A stretch of DNA of 64,000 bases from an uncultured Rikenellaceae bacterium (GTDB lineage Bacteria > Bacteroidota > Bacteroidia > Bacteroidales > Rikenellaceae). The notes under the pieces were generated by a model, which searched no databases, was not told where the DNA came from, and was given only the letters and a program-made list of their open reading frames with translations. Both the position numbers and the translations under genes were made by a program. Shown here piece by piece: positions 47,024 through 54,762 of the stretch (the first letter of the stretch is position 1; the number at the start of each line of letters is the position of its first letter). The DNA lies in contig CAMQVY010000004.1 of NCBI GenBank assembly GCA_947038405.1, positions 1-64,000 of the forward strand, given 5' to 3'.

Positions 47024-47031
47024 CAAAGATA
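47024..47031 (-). promoter_or_regulatory. Probable -7 box of bioB
   Basis: TATCTTTG on the minus strand at 47024-47031, 26 bases before the bioB ATG. No TTTG occurs at the usual spacing. No clear BirA-type palindrome was seen in the bioB-bioD spacer. Confidence 0.5.
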
Positions 47032-47192
47032 CTACTTTTACAAGATAAATAAAGAATTGTTGAAATTATCAACATAAACTATTTAATTTTTATTCTCTGC
47101 GTGCAGTAAAACTAGGCTATATATGGCCATTTTAAGTAAGCTAGCCATGATTAGAGAGAGCAAGTATTATAGATCAATATAAAATTAAGAAG

Positions 47193-47849
47193 ATGACTAA
47201 TTTAAAAAGAAAATATTTTGTAAGCGGTATAGACACCGATGCAGGAAAGAGTTACGCAACAGGATACATTGCCAAGCTATGGCAAGAGCAGGGAGTTAAG
47301 GTTATTACTCATAAACTTATCCAAACGGGATGTCCCGAAGGAGAGGTATCTGAGGATATTATCCTTCATAGACAAATTATGAATATGCCTCTACTACCTG
47401 AGGATTTAGATCACACAACATGTCCACTAAGGTTTACATATCCATGCTCTCCAGATGTTGCGGCGAAAATAGATAACAGAACAATAGATCTATCAATAGC
47501 GACAGAGACAATTGAAGAGTTAAGTAACAACTATGACGTTGTTCTTATTGAGGGTGCTGGAGGGATTATGGTTCCAATAATAGACTACTACACTATGATT
47601 GACTACGCAGCCGAACACTCTCTACCAGTCATAATTGTTACAAACCCAAAGTTAGGAAGTATAAACCACACTCTAATGACTCTTAGTGTATGCCAATCAA
47701 AGGGCGTAGAAGTCGATTACCTGGTATACAACAACCATGGCGGAACTTCTGAGCTTATAACCAAAGAGACAGCACTCTTCTTACAGAAGTATATTAATGA
47801 CTTTCTACCAAATTGCAAATTTATTGAGATTCCAGAGATTATTTTATAA
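47193..47849 (+). CDS. bioD: Dethiobiotin synthetase
   Basis: It closes the ureido ring of biotin from 7,8-diaminononanoate, carbon dioxide and ATP. The 218-residue protein has a P-loop variant GIDTDAGKSYATGYIAKL near residues 12-29, the second motif VVLIEGAGGIMVPI near 109 and VTNPKLGSINH near 143. It is single and divergent from bioB. bioA, which makes diaminononanoate, is not in the window. Confidence 0.94.
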   Translation: MTNLKRKYFVSGIDTDAGKSYATGYIAKLWQEQGVKVITHKLIQTGCPEGEVSEDIILHRQIMNMPLLPEDLDHTTCPLRFTYPCSPDVAAKIDNRTIDLSIATETIEELSNNYDVVLIEGAGGIMVPIIDYYTMIDYAAEHSLPVIIVTNPKLGSINHTLMTLSVCQSKGVEVDYLVYNNHGGTSELITKETALFLQKYINDFLPNCKFIEIPEIIL

Positions 47850-47942
47850 AAAAAGTTGATTACGTAATTTATTGATTAAGAAATAATTAAAGCAATCATC
47901 AAAAAAAGTTGCAAAGAAAGTTGATTTTTTTCTCAAAAAAAG

Positions 47943-47973
47943 TTGCAGAATAAGAAAACTCTCCCTATCTTTG
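47943..47973 (+). promoter_or_regulatory. Promoter of tRNA-Asn copy 1
   Basis: TTG (47943-47945) and TATCTTTG (47966-47973), 20 bases apart. The same sequence GCATCGCTAAACAGTA follows in both tRNA-Asn copies. Confidence 0.7.
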
Positions 47974-48017
47974 CATCGCTAAACAGTAGAAACAACGCCG
48001 TTAAGCAACAAATTTAT

Positions 48018-48091
48018 TCCTCAATAGCTCAGTTGGTTAGAGCACCTGACTGTTAATCAGGGGGTCCTAGGTTCAAGTCCTTGTTGAGGAG
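48018..48091 (+). tRNA. tRNA-Asn (GTT), copy 1
   Basis: A 74-base cloverleaf: acceptor TCCTCAA/TTGAGGA, D stem GCTC/GAGC, anticodon stem CCTGA/TCAGG with loop CTGTTAA (anticodon GTT), variable and T arms normal. The discriminator is G and no CCA is encoded. It is followed by a terminator. Confidence 0.96.
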
Positions 48092-48095
48092 CTTA

Positions 48096-48129
48096 AAAAA
48101 AGCGATAATCTTTCGATTATCGCTTTTTT
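48096..48129 (+). terminator. Terminator after tRNA-Asn copy 1
   Basis: The arms AAAAAAGCGATAATC (48096-48110) and GATTATCGCTTTTTT (48115-48129) are perfectly complementary with loop TTTC. Confidence 0.9.
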
Positions 48130-48302
48130 TATTTTACAAATACTTTAAACCAAAATATAAGTGGTGGTATTTCACTTATAGTATTGATAATATGCAATAA
48201 TACCCAATACTTAAAATTACTCATATCAAGACTTTGAGATGGTTTCAACAATTCAAGTTAATCATACCACATAAACGCGCCAACAATAAATAACAAAAAA
48301 AC

Positions 48303-48333
48303 TTGCATAATAAAAAAACTCACCTTATCTTTG
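48303..48333 (+). promoter_or_regulatory. Promoter of tRNA-Asn copy 2
   Basis: TTG (48303-48305) and TATCTTTG (48326-48333), with the same 20-base spacing as copy 1. About 55 bases around it are shared with copy 1 with few differences. Confidence 0.7.
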
Positions 48334-48377
48334 CATCGCTAAACAGTAAGAACAACACTATTAAGCAAAAAAAATAT

Positions 48378-48451
48378 TCCTCAATAGCTCAGTTGGTTAG
48401 AGCACCTGACTGTTAATCAGGGGGTCCTAGGTTCAAGTCCTTGTTGAGGAG
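48378..48451 (+). tRNA. tRNA-Asn (GTT), copy 2
   Basis: Identical to copy 1 in all 74 bases. The duplication covers promoter, tRNA and terminator (about 190 bases), spaced 360 bases apart, with about 160 bases of unrelated AT-rich sequence between. Confidence 0.96.
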
Positions 48452-48455
48452 CTTA

Positions 48456-48489
48456 AAAAAAGCGATAATCTTTCGATTGTCGCTTTTTT
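48456..48489 (+). terminator. Terminator after tRNA-Asn copy 2
   Basis: AAAAAAGCGATAATC and GATTGTCGCTTTTTT form the same stem as in copy 1 but with one G-T wobble. Confidence 0.88.
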
Positions 48490-48570
48490 ATATTTTAATA
48501 CATCAAAATATATCTTTTCTAAACACCCATAGAAACTAAATAATTATCAAATCATATTAAAACCGAAATG

Positions 48571-49278
48571 TTACAGTCCTAATTCATCAATCATTTTTTT
48601 ATAATTATTAATGAAATATTTTGTCAACTGATACTGCTCCGTCTCCTCATAGGTCGTTAATTCCAATCCGCTCTCCGAGACGCAGTATATATCAGCATCT
48701 GGGTACGCCAACAACAAAGGAGAGTGAGTTGCAATAATAAACTGCGATTTTTTCCCGACTAACGCTTTAATCTCTACTAATAAGTTTAATTGGCTTGTTA
48801 TTGACAGCGCCGACTCTGGCTCATCAAAGATATATAAACCACCTCCAGAGAGTCTATTATGAACTAATGCGATGAAACTCTCTCCATGAGAACGTTGATG
48901 AAGAGACCCACCATAATTATGCGCAGCCTCTAGTCTATCAATTTCACTTGCTACATTATAGAAACTTTCAGCCCTTAGAAAAAAACCATCTATTTCTCGA
49001 TATGGAGATCTAACTAACTTTATGTCATTATATAATTCGGAATAAGAATCAGTTGTTTTAAAATTAAAATTTCGATTCCCCCCTTCTGGATTGAACCCCG
49101 AATTAATTGCAATGGAATCTACTAATGTGGATTTACCTGAACCATTTTCACCTATAATAAATGTAACACTTTTACGAAATTCCATTTCATACAAATGCTC
49201 TATTGAAGGTATATTGTATGGATAAATATTTCGCTCTTCATTAGGTCTAATATTTTTGATACTCTTAATATAAATATA
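48571..49278 (-). CDS. AAA family ATPase (COG3910-like), unusual or missing start codon
   Basis: A soluble ATPase with Walker A IGENGSGKST, a Q-rich signature area SLHQRSHGESF and Walker B LYIFDEPESAL, then an H-loop ATHSPLLLAYPDADIY. The shortest reading uses TTG at 49194 and gives 207 residues. The same frame stays open upstream to 49278, encoding IKSIKNIRPNEERNIYPYN and then IPSIEHLYEMEFR, which resembles the normal N-terminus of this ATPase family just before the P-loop. No ATG, GTG or TTG lies in that stretch. Either it starts at ATT, or an ATG at 49291 in another frame was separated by a frameshift, or the gene is damaged. Confidence 0.7.
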   Translation of the reverse strand, partial: YIYIKSIKNIRPNEERNIYPYNIPSIEHLYEMEFRKSVTFIIGENGSGKSTLVDSIAINSGFNPEGGNRNFNFKTTDSYSELYNDIKLVRSPYREIDGFFLRAESFYNVASEIDRLEAAHNYGGSLHQRSHGESFIALVHNRLSGGGLYIFDEPESALSITSQLNLLVEIKALVGKKSQFIIATHSPLLLAYPDADIYCVSESGLELTTYEETEQYQLTKYFINNYKKMIDELGL

Positions 49279-49314
49279 CTATTACGCTCATTCAAAAGTC
49301 ATTACTCTTAATTT

Positions 49315-49659
49315 TTACAGCAATTTTTCTTTCTTAAGAATCTTTTCGAGAGCAAAAAAATAAGCTAATTGCTCTGCATTAATAGCTTCAATTTCACTTG
49401 GGTCAGTTACTATATTAGGATTAGAAAATGCAGTTTCTTTTAATATAGGCTCTGAACTCTTATCAATATCTTTTATTTCAATTTCGATTATCTCTCCAAG
49501 TTCAATCTCCGAATCTATCCAACGATAGGATATATTTCCATCTAATCCACCTGCTTCAATGTAATAACGACCATTTCTACAATATATCATAACACTCGTC
49601 CAGAACTCCTGAGCGATATTAATAGTTTTTGTACTAAATTTTATTTCAACACCTTTCAT
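49315..49659 (-). CDS. Unknown small protein A (paralog of protein B)
   Basis: A 114-residue protein I do not recognise. It starts MKGVEIKFSTKTINIAQEFW and is probably beta-rich in the first 80 residues, then acidic and helical at the end. It resembles the 98-residue protein encoded just upstream in the same order (MKG start, a W in the middle, then I-x-I-x-E-I-x-D-x-S-S/T-x-P). It overlaps that gene by 4 bases (ATGA), so the two are translated together. The ATPase gene follows about 40 bases on. Confidence 0.75.
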   Translation of the reverse strand: MKGVEIKFSTKTINIAQEFWTSVMIYCRNGRYYIEAGGLDGNISYRWIDSEIELGEIIEIEIKDIDKSSEPILKETAFSNPNIVTDPSEIEAINAEQLAYFFALEKILKKEKLL

Positions 49660-49952
49660 TTCAATAAACCTCTTTCTGTAAGTTCTTTTTTTAATTTCAT
49701 GTATTTTACCAATAACTCCTTTCTGTCAATCAGTTCTGCATCATATGGCGTACTATCTTCAATCTCAGAAGCAATTACCTTAATTTTATCTTTTAAATTA
49801 AGGCCTGTTCGATTCCATTTATTTGATTGAAACACTTCATTATCTATTCCAGATACAGAAATGGAGCCAGAATCAATGGTAATCATTACTAATCCAGCGT
49901 TAACGCCTACACTAATTTTGTCGTTATTAATATAAATATTAAATCCTTTCAT
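49656..49952 (-). CDS. Unknown small protein B
   Basis: A 98-residue protein, not recognised. It starts MKGFNIYINNDKISVGV, has a short central W in the context KWNRTGLNLKDKI, and ends in a basic helix LLVKYMKLKKELTERGLLK. It is paralogous to protein A downstream. It begins a likely three-gene transcript with A and the ATPase. No signal peptide or membrane segment is visible. Confidence 0.72.
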   Translation of the reverse strand: MKGFNIYINNDKISVGVNAGLVMITIDSGSISVSGIDNEVFQSNKWNRTGLNLKDKIKVIASEIEDSTPYDAELIDRKELLVKYMKLKKELTERGLLK

Positions 49953-50032
49953 GATATTAATTAATTATAATGGACACTTATAACTGGGCCAGTAACCAGA
50001 AGCCATGCATTCCAGATAACAACTAATACAGT

Positions 50033-50302
50033 CTAGCTTGACTCCATTGTCATATCCACTTGAGACACACTCATTTCTTGGACCACTGCATGACTCTTCT
50101 TACTTTTTAATTTCACACAAGTACAACTGGTTAATATATCTGATACTTTCAAAGGTCTTTGCCCAATATTTTTGATTGTAATGGTTAGTGGTATTGACTT
50201 ATCTTTTTTGCAATCAGTCAACTCTATAACTAGGGGACCTACCTCTATGAATGGGGCGGATGTTATAATATATGTCAGATCAAGTATTTTCTGCGCAAAC
50301 AT
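50033..50302 (-). pseudogene. DUF1573-like fragment
   Basis: An 89-residue ORF. Residues 20-65 resemble a DUF1573 module (SIPLTITIKNIGQRPLKVSD, ILTSCTCVKLKSKK), similar to the intact protein at 44852-45925 (SVSCGCTKP). It has no typical signal peptide, only MFAQ, and stops 20 residues later without the beta-strand set that would complete the module. I regard it as a truncated remnant, although a short functional protein is possible. Confidence 0.5.
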
Positions 50303-50633
50303 AAATTCATCATAGTAATCTACTCATATGCATAATTTTATGTTTTGCAAATACCTTGCAGTTTTATACGTTACCGTATATTCTTTTATCTCACTAGCTA
50401 AATCGATAAACAACAACACTACTTTAAAACATTAATTACCCTTCAATTTCTCCAATCATACCAATCAACACAATATAACTATAAATATTAAATAATAATA
50501 CCAATATTGAAACAATTATCTTGCAAATAAGATTATTATATACAACAAAAATAGAAACGTTAGAAAAACAACTTAATTCCTGCTTTGGAGATACTACAGC
50601 TTCTTAACAGTAATCTCATTATAGGGCACAAAA
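50303..50633. other. Gene-free AT-rich spacer
   Basis: This stretch holds no ORF that resembles a gene, no clear hairpin and no repeat family member. It is about 25% GC by eye and may be the degraded edge of the accessory pocket. Confidence 0.6.
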
Positions 50634-50664
50634 AAAGGAGCTGCATTTAAAATGCAGCTCCTTT
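50634..50664 (-). terminator. Terminator after tRNA-Met
   Basis: AAAGGAGCTGCATTT (50634-50648) and AAATGCAGCTCCTTT (50650-50664) are perfectly complementary with a 1-base gap, followed by T residues on the minus strand. Confidence 0.88.
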
Positions 50665-50676
50665 ACTTATAACTTG

Positions 50677-50750
50677 TAGCGGGACCGGGACTTGAACCCG
50701 GGACCTCATGATTATGAATCATGTGCTCTAACCAGCTGAGCTATCCCGCC
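50677..50750 (-). tRNA. tRNA-Met (CAT)
   Basis: A 74-base cloverleaf on the minus strand. Acceptor GGCGGGA pairs with TCCCGCT (one G-U pair), the D stem is GCTC/GAGC, the anticodon loop TTCATAA gives CAT, and the T arm is CCGGG/CCCGG. It is probably elongator tRNA-Met; an Ile-tRNA with modified CAT anticodon cannot be excluded. No CCA is encoded. Confidence 0.93.
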
Positions 50751-50771
50751 ATTAATTTCTTAAAAGCTGTG

Positions 50772-50802
50772 CAAAGATAGGTAAAAATTGTATTTATACA
50801 AA
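50772..50802 (-). promoter_or_regulatory. Promoter of tRNA-Met
   Basis: TATCTTTG (50772-50779) and TTTG (50799-50802) on the minus strand are exactly 19 bases apart, a perfect fit to the phylum consensus. Confidence 0.82.
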
Positions 50803-50928
50803 TAAAAACTATTAAAAATAATAAAACATATTGAAAAAAATTGAAAAGCAATATGGCTTTCTTCCTATCACACACCATCTACCACTCATAAAAGTCACAG
50901 AAAACAACATAAATAGTTTATAAAAAAG

Positions 50929-50960
50929 TTGCTAGAACATAATAAAATTTAGTATTTTTG
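50929..50960 (+). promoter_or_regulatory. Promoter of lipA
   Basis: TTG (50929-50931) and TATTTTTG (50953-50960), 21 bases apart, 28 bases before the GTG start. Confidence 0.6.
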
Positions 50961-50988
50961 CAGAACTGATTATTTAATTTCAAATAAA

Positions 50989-51876
50989 GTGTCTGAAAAA
51001 AAACATATAGCCAAGCCAGATTGGTTAAAGATAAAATTACATCAAAGCAAAGAGTATTCATTTGTATCGAATGTAGTTAAAGAGCATGGATTACATACAA
51101 TATGTAGTAGTGGGAAGTGCCCGAACATGAGCGAGTGTTGGAGTCGAGGAACTGCAACATTTATGATTCTTGGAAATATCTGTACTCGCGCGTGCAAGTT
51201 TTGCGCTACTGAGACAGGTAAACCTTTAGATGTAGATGTAAACGAACCGACAAAATTAGCGCGTTCAATCCGACTAATGAAACTAAAACACTGCGTTATA
51301 ACTTCAGTGGATAGAGATGACTTAGAAGATGGGGGAGCTGAGATATGGAGACAGACTATCCTTGCAATACGCAACGAAGCTCCAGATACAACTATCGAAG
51401 TACTAATTCCCGACTTTGATGGCAAGCAAGAACTTCTTGACATAGTTTTATCTGCAAAACCAGACATTATAGGGCATAATATAGAGACGGTTAAGAGATT
51501 AACCCCAAATGTACGAAGTCGTGCGAAATATGATGTTAGTCTATCTGTTATCCGTTACCTCAAAGAGAATGGAGCAACAACCAAAAGTGGATTAATGTTG
51601 GGCATTGGAGAGAACGAAGCCGAAATTTTGGAGACTCTACAAGACTTAAAAAACAATGGTTGTGAAATATTAACGATTGGTCAATATTTAAGACCTACAC
51701 TGAAACAGCTACCAGTCGAAGAGTATGTTACTCCAGAACAGTTTGCGAAATACAAAGAAGAGGGACTAAAGATAGGATTCAGCTACATAGAGTCAAACCC
51801 ACTTGTACGCTCATCATACATGGCTGAAAATGCAATACTGAGCACTAAAAAGAGAGTAAACCTAGGCGATAGATAA
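50989..51876 (+). CDS. lipA: Lipoyl synthase
   Basis: A radical SAM enzyme that adds two sulfur atoms to octanoylated lipoyl domains. The 295-residue protein starts at GTG (MSEKKHIAKPDWLKIKLHQ). The auxiliary cluster is CSSGKCPNMSECW near 39-51, and the SAM cluster CTRACKFC near 66-73. The C-terminal RSSYMAENAI tail with its Ser ligand near 280 is kept. It is followed by lipB on the same strand. Confidence 0.96.
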   Translation: MSEKKHIAKPDWLKIKLHQSKEYSFVSNVVKEHGLHTICSSGKCPNMSECWSRGTATFMILGNICTRACKFCATETGKPLDVDVNEPTKLARSIRLMKLKHCVITSVDRDDLEDGGAEIWRQTILAIRNEAPDTTIEVLIPDFDGKQELLDIVLSAKPDIIGHNIETVKRLTPNVRSRAKYDVSLSVIRYLKENGATTKSGLMLGIGENEAEILETLQDLKNNGCEILTIGQYLRPTLKQLPVEEYVTPEQFAKYKEEGLKIGFSYIESNPLVRSSYMAENAILSTKKRVNLGDR

Positions 51877-51952
51877 ATAGAACCCTAAGAGAGAACAAAC
51901 CTCAATACGATTATATTTACAGACCATCTTTCACTAGCAATATAAGAGCAAT

Positions 51953-52609
51953 ATGACAGAAATTAGCGTAATAGACAAAGGCATTATAGAGTACGGAGCA
52001 GCACTAGATGTCCAGCATACATATTTAGAGAGAGTTATTGCAGGCAGAGAGAGCAAGAGTAACAATAATGTACTATTATATTGTGAACACCCACACGTCT
52101 ACACACTTGGCAAAAGTGGAGTAGATACCAACCTACTTATCTCAGATGAAAATCTCAAGCGAATTGATGCAACTTTTTTCAGAACTGATAGAGGTGGAGA
52201 TATAACATACCATGGATATGGTCAAGTTGTTGGCTACCCAATAATCGACCTACACAACTTTAATCTCGGAATACGAGATTATATATATCAATTAGAGGAG
52301 TGTGTTATTAAAACTATCGCTGAGTATGGCATTTGTGGAGTAAGAATTGACTCAGCTACTGGTGTATGGGTTAACACCCCAACTGGAGAGCGTAAAATAT
52401 GCGCTATCGGTGTAAAAGTATCTCGTCATGTGACTATGCACGGATTCGCACTCAATGTAAATACAGATTTATCTTATTTCAGCTATATTAATCCATGTGG
52501 CTTTACTGAAAAAGGTGTTACGTCAATACAAGAGTTACGAGGAGAGGCAATCGACATGAATGAGGTAAAAGAGAAGCTAAGCAAACACTTCAGAGAGCTA
52601 TTCAAATAA
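51953..52609 (+). CDS. lipB: Octanoyl-[acyl-carrier-protein]:protein octanoyltransferase
   Basis: It moves octanoyl from ACP to the lipoyl domains. The 218-residue protein has the LipB motif RGGDITYHGYGQVVGYPIID (residues 80-99) and KICAIGVKVSRHVTMHGFAL near 144-163, which includes the active-site Lys, with the catalytic Cys later in INPCGF near 180. The gap after lipA is 76 bases. Together they complete lipoate synthesis. Confidence 0.95.
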   Translation: MTEISVIDKGIIEYGAALDVQHTYLERVIAGRESKSNNNVLLYCEHPHVYTLGKSGVDTNLLISDENLKRIDATFFRTDRGGDITYHGYGQVVGYPIIDLHNFNLGIRDYIYQLEECVIKTIAEYGICGVRIDSATGVWVNTPTGERKICAIGVKVSRHVTMHGFALNVNTDLSYFSYINPCGFTEKGVTSIQELRGEAIDMNEVKEKLSKHFRELFK

Positions 52610-52620
52610 AAATATTTGTT

Positions 52621-52663
52621 CTCTGCGATCACGCAGCGCCGCCCGCGTAGGGCAGTTTCCTGC
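52621..52663 (+). repeat. REP-like element R6 (close to consensus)
   Basis: CTCTGCGATCACGCAGCG then CCGCCCGCGTAGGGCAG and TTTCCTGC. Both hairpins are kept. It lies just after lipB and before the shared terminator. Confidence 0.75.
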
Positions 52664-52674
52664 ATATAACAATA

Positions 52675-52714
52675 AAAAGAGGTGCTAGTTTGTAATTAAA
52701 CTAGCACCTCTTTT
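52675..52714. terminator. Bidirectional terminator between lipB and the AOS gene
   Basis: AAAAGAGGTGCTAGTTT (52675-52691) and AAACTAGCACCTCTTTT (52698-52714) are perfectly complementary, with A and T runs on either side. Confidence 0.92.
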
Positions 52715-52737
52715 TTATTATTGTATTTGATAATGAT

Positions 52738-53988
52738 CTATCTATCAGCCATATTTGGAACTTCTTTATTATACTCTCCAGCCTCAAGTTTTTCACGAAT
52801 TGCACCAAAGCAATCAAGAGTATAGTTTACATCCTCTATAGTGTGAACAGCCGTTGGAATAATACGCAAGATAATCTCACCTTTAGGTATTACAGGATAA
52901 ACCACAACAGAACAGAATAAATTATAGTTTTCACGAAGATCAACAACTAAGTTTGTAGCCTCAGGAATACCACCCTTCAAATATACTGGAGTAACAGGAG
53001 AAAGTGTTCCCCCTAAGTTGAATCCTCTCTCACGGAATCCTTTTTGTAGCGCATTAGTGATCTCCCACAACTTCGCTTGATACTCAGGATGTGCCTTAAT
53101 CAACTCCAAACGCTTCATCGCACCAATAACCATAGGCATTGGAAGAGATTTAGCATATGTTTGAGATCTCATATTGTAACGGAAGAAATCGATAATATAC
53201 TTATGTGAAGCAACGAAAGCACCAATACCTGCCATTGATTTAGCAAATGTATTGAATAGGATATCAACACCATCAACAACATCAAAGTGAGCAGCAGTAC
53301 CTTTACCATTAGGACCCATAGTTCCAAAACCATGAGCATCATCAACAAGAAGTCTGAAATCAAACTCTTTCTTAAGCTCAACAATTTGGTCTAATATACC
53401 AAGATCACCCTTCATACCAAACACACCCTCAGTGATTACAAGAATACCACCTTTAGTCTCAGCAGCTACTTTTTTCGCATGTTCAAGTTGTTTTCTACAG
53501 CTATCAATATCGTTATGTGCAAAAACAAAACGCTTACCAATGTGCATTCTCAATCCGTCAATAATACAAGCGTGAGCCTCTGCGTCATAAACAACAACAT
53601 CATTACGACTCAACAAGCAGTCGATAATAGATACCATACCTTGGTAACCAAAGTTAAGAAGGAAAGCATCCTCTTTACCTACGAACTCAGCAAGTTGTTG
53701 CTCTAACTCCTCATGATACTTAGTCTGTCCACTCATCATTCTAGCACCCATCGGAGCAGCCATTCCAAACTCTGCCGCACCTTTAGTATCTGCTTCACGA
53801 ACTTCAGGATGATTAGCTAATCCCAAGTAGTTGTTCAAACTCCAATTCAAAACCTCTTTACCACGAAATTTCATTCTTGGATTAATATCACCCTCTAGTT
53901 TAGGAAATGAAAAATATCCATGACTAATTTTCTGGTACATACCGATTGGTCCACCGGCATTCTTTTCGATTCTTTCAAAAATATCCAC
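52738..53988 (-). CDS. Alpha-oxoamine synthase (serine palmitoyl/cysteate acyltransferase type)
   Basis: A PLP-dependent enzyme of 416 residues with a GTG start. It joins an amino acid to an acyl thioester with loss of CO2. Marks are LNNYLGLANHPEVR near 50, LLVDDAHGFGTMGPNGKG near 213 and the PLP lysine K250 in NTFAKSMAGIGAF. The N-terminus (MDIFERIEKNAGG) and sequence differ from BioF at 31017. In Bacteroidota this subfamily is linked to sphingolipid or sulfonolipid base formation. Which amino acid and acyl donor it uses cannot be told from sequence alone. Confidence 0.82.
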   Translation of the reverse strand: MDIFERIEKNAGGPIGMYQKISHGYFSFPKLEGDINPRMKFRGKEVLNWSLNNYLGLANHPEVREADTKGAAEFGMAAPMGARMMSGQTKYHEELEQQLAEFVGKEDAFLLNFGYQGMVSIIDCLLSRNDVVVYDAEAHACIIDGLRMHIGKRFVFAHNDIDSCRKQLEHAKKVAAETKGGILVITEGVFGMKGDLGILDQIVELKKEFDFRLLVDDAHGFGTMGPNGKGTAAHFDVVDGVDILFNTFAKSMAGIGAFVASHKYIIDFFRYNMRSQTYAKSLPMPMVIGAMKRLELIKAHPEYQAKLWEITNALQKGFRERGFNLGGTLSPVTPVYLKGGIPEATNLVVDLRENYNLFCSVVVYPVIPKGEIILRIIPTAVHTIEDVNYTLDCFGAIREKLEAGEYNKEVPNMADR

Positions 53989-54056
53989 GTTATACTCTAA
54001 TTTTTATTGAATTATACTTTATGTACTATATTTTCTTGTAATATAAATAAGTATCA

Positions 54057-54087
54057 CAAAGTTAAGACATATTATTATGAAAACAAA
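54057..54087 (-). promoter_or_regulatory. Promoter of the alpha-oxoamine synthase gene
   Basis: TAACTTTG (54057-54064) and TTTG (54084-54087) on the minus strand are exactly 19 bases apart. Confidence 0.8.
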
Positions 54088-54153
54088 GATAATACAATAG
54101 ATATAAATTCATTATAAGTATAAATACCTACTGTGTAGCCGCAGGAAACAAGT

Positions 54154-54750
54154 TTAATCTTTATCCTCTAAATCCTTAATTTCATTAAAGCTCTCTATAA
54201 TCGAGTCTATTGTTTTCTGGTGAATTGATCTCTTTGATGCCCAATAAATAAATGCAATTATTGAAATTACAAAACTCCCTACAATTATAAATGCAATTAA
54301 ACTACCCCCCAATGCAACTATCCAAAGGAAAAGCACCAACATAATAAAAAGCATCACCGTAATTATAATACCTCCTCGTTTTCGTGTAATATTATATTTA
54401 TTTATATTGTAGATATTTACACTGATTTTCTTCGAAATATCTACCCTTTTCAATAATATTATATTATATATTATACAGATAATAATTATAATAAACGTAA
54501 CCAGTATAACGGACCTCATAACAACATCTAATAGATGAACATCGGGAGAATTAATTAATTTAGATACCGACCTCGGAAACATTATAATAGGGGCTAAAAG
54601 CACCATATACTCCATATTAATCAATTTACTTACGGATACTTGCGCCTTATTTTTCATCATCTCTAAAACAATAACCTCGTTTAAAGCCTCGCTCTTTTTA
54701 AGCTTATCATCCAACTCAGTCCAACTTACTTTCAACTCTTCTAATTCCAT
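54154..54750 (-). CDS. Membrane protein downstream of an ECF sigma factor
   Basis: A 198-residue protein with a short helical N-terminus (MELEELKVSWTELDDKLKKSEALNEVI) and membrane segments at about 46-60, 76-100, 125-147 and 149-170, then an acidic, Lys-rich tail. No enzyme motif is visible. It begins 12 bases after the sigma-factor gene on the same strand. This layout is common for Bacteroidota sigma/anti-sigma-like pairs, so it may hold the sigma factor at the membrane, but it has no recognised anti-sigma domain. Confidence 0.7.
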   Translation of the reverse strand: MELEELKVSWTELDDKLKKSEALNEVIVLEMMKNKAQVSVSKLINMEYMVLLAPIIMFPRSVSKLINSPDVHLLDVVMRSVILVTFIIIIICIIYNIILLKRVDISKKISVNIYNINKYNITRKRGGIIITVMLFIMLVLFLWIVALGGSLIAFIIVGSFVISIIAFIYWASKRSIHQKTIDSIIESFNEIKDLEDKD

Positions 54751-54762
54751 AATTTTAGTTTT

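Noticed and set aside
47005-47192. A riboswitch or BirA operator between bioB and bioD
   Set aside because: No conserved riboswitch core and no clear palindrome of the BirA type were seen in this spacer.
48130-48302. A small RNA or gene in the spacer between the tRNA-Asn copies
   Set aside because: Only a short weak hairpin (ATAAGTG/CACTTAT near 48160) is present, with no promoter box or ORF.
48018-48451. att sites of an integrated element at the two tRNA-Asn genes
   Set aside because: The shared segment is far longer than a typical att core and includes promoter and terminator; no integrase lies in the window, so simple duplication is more likely.
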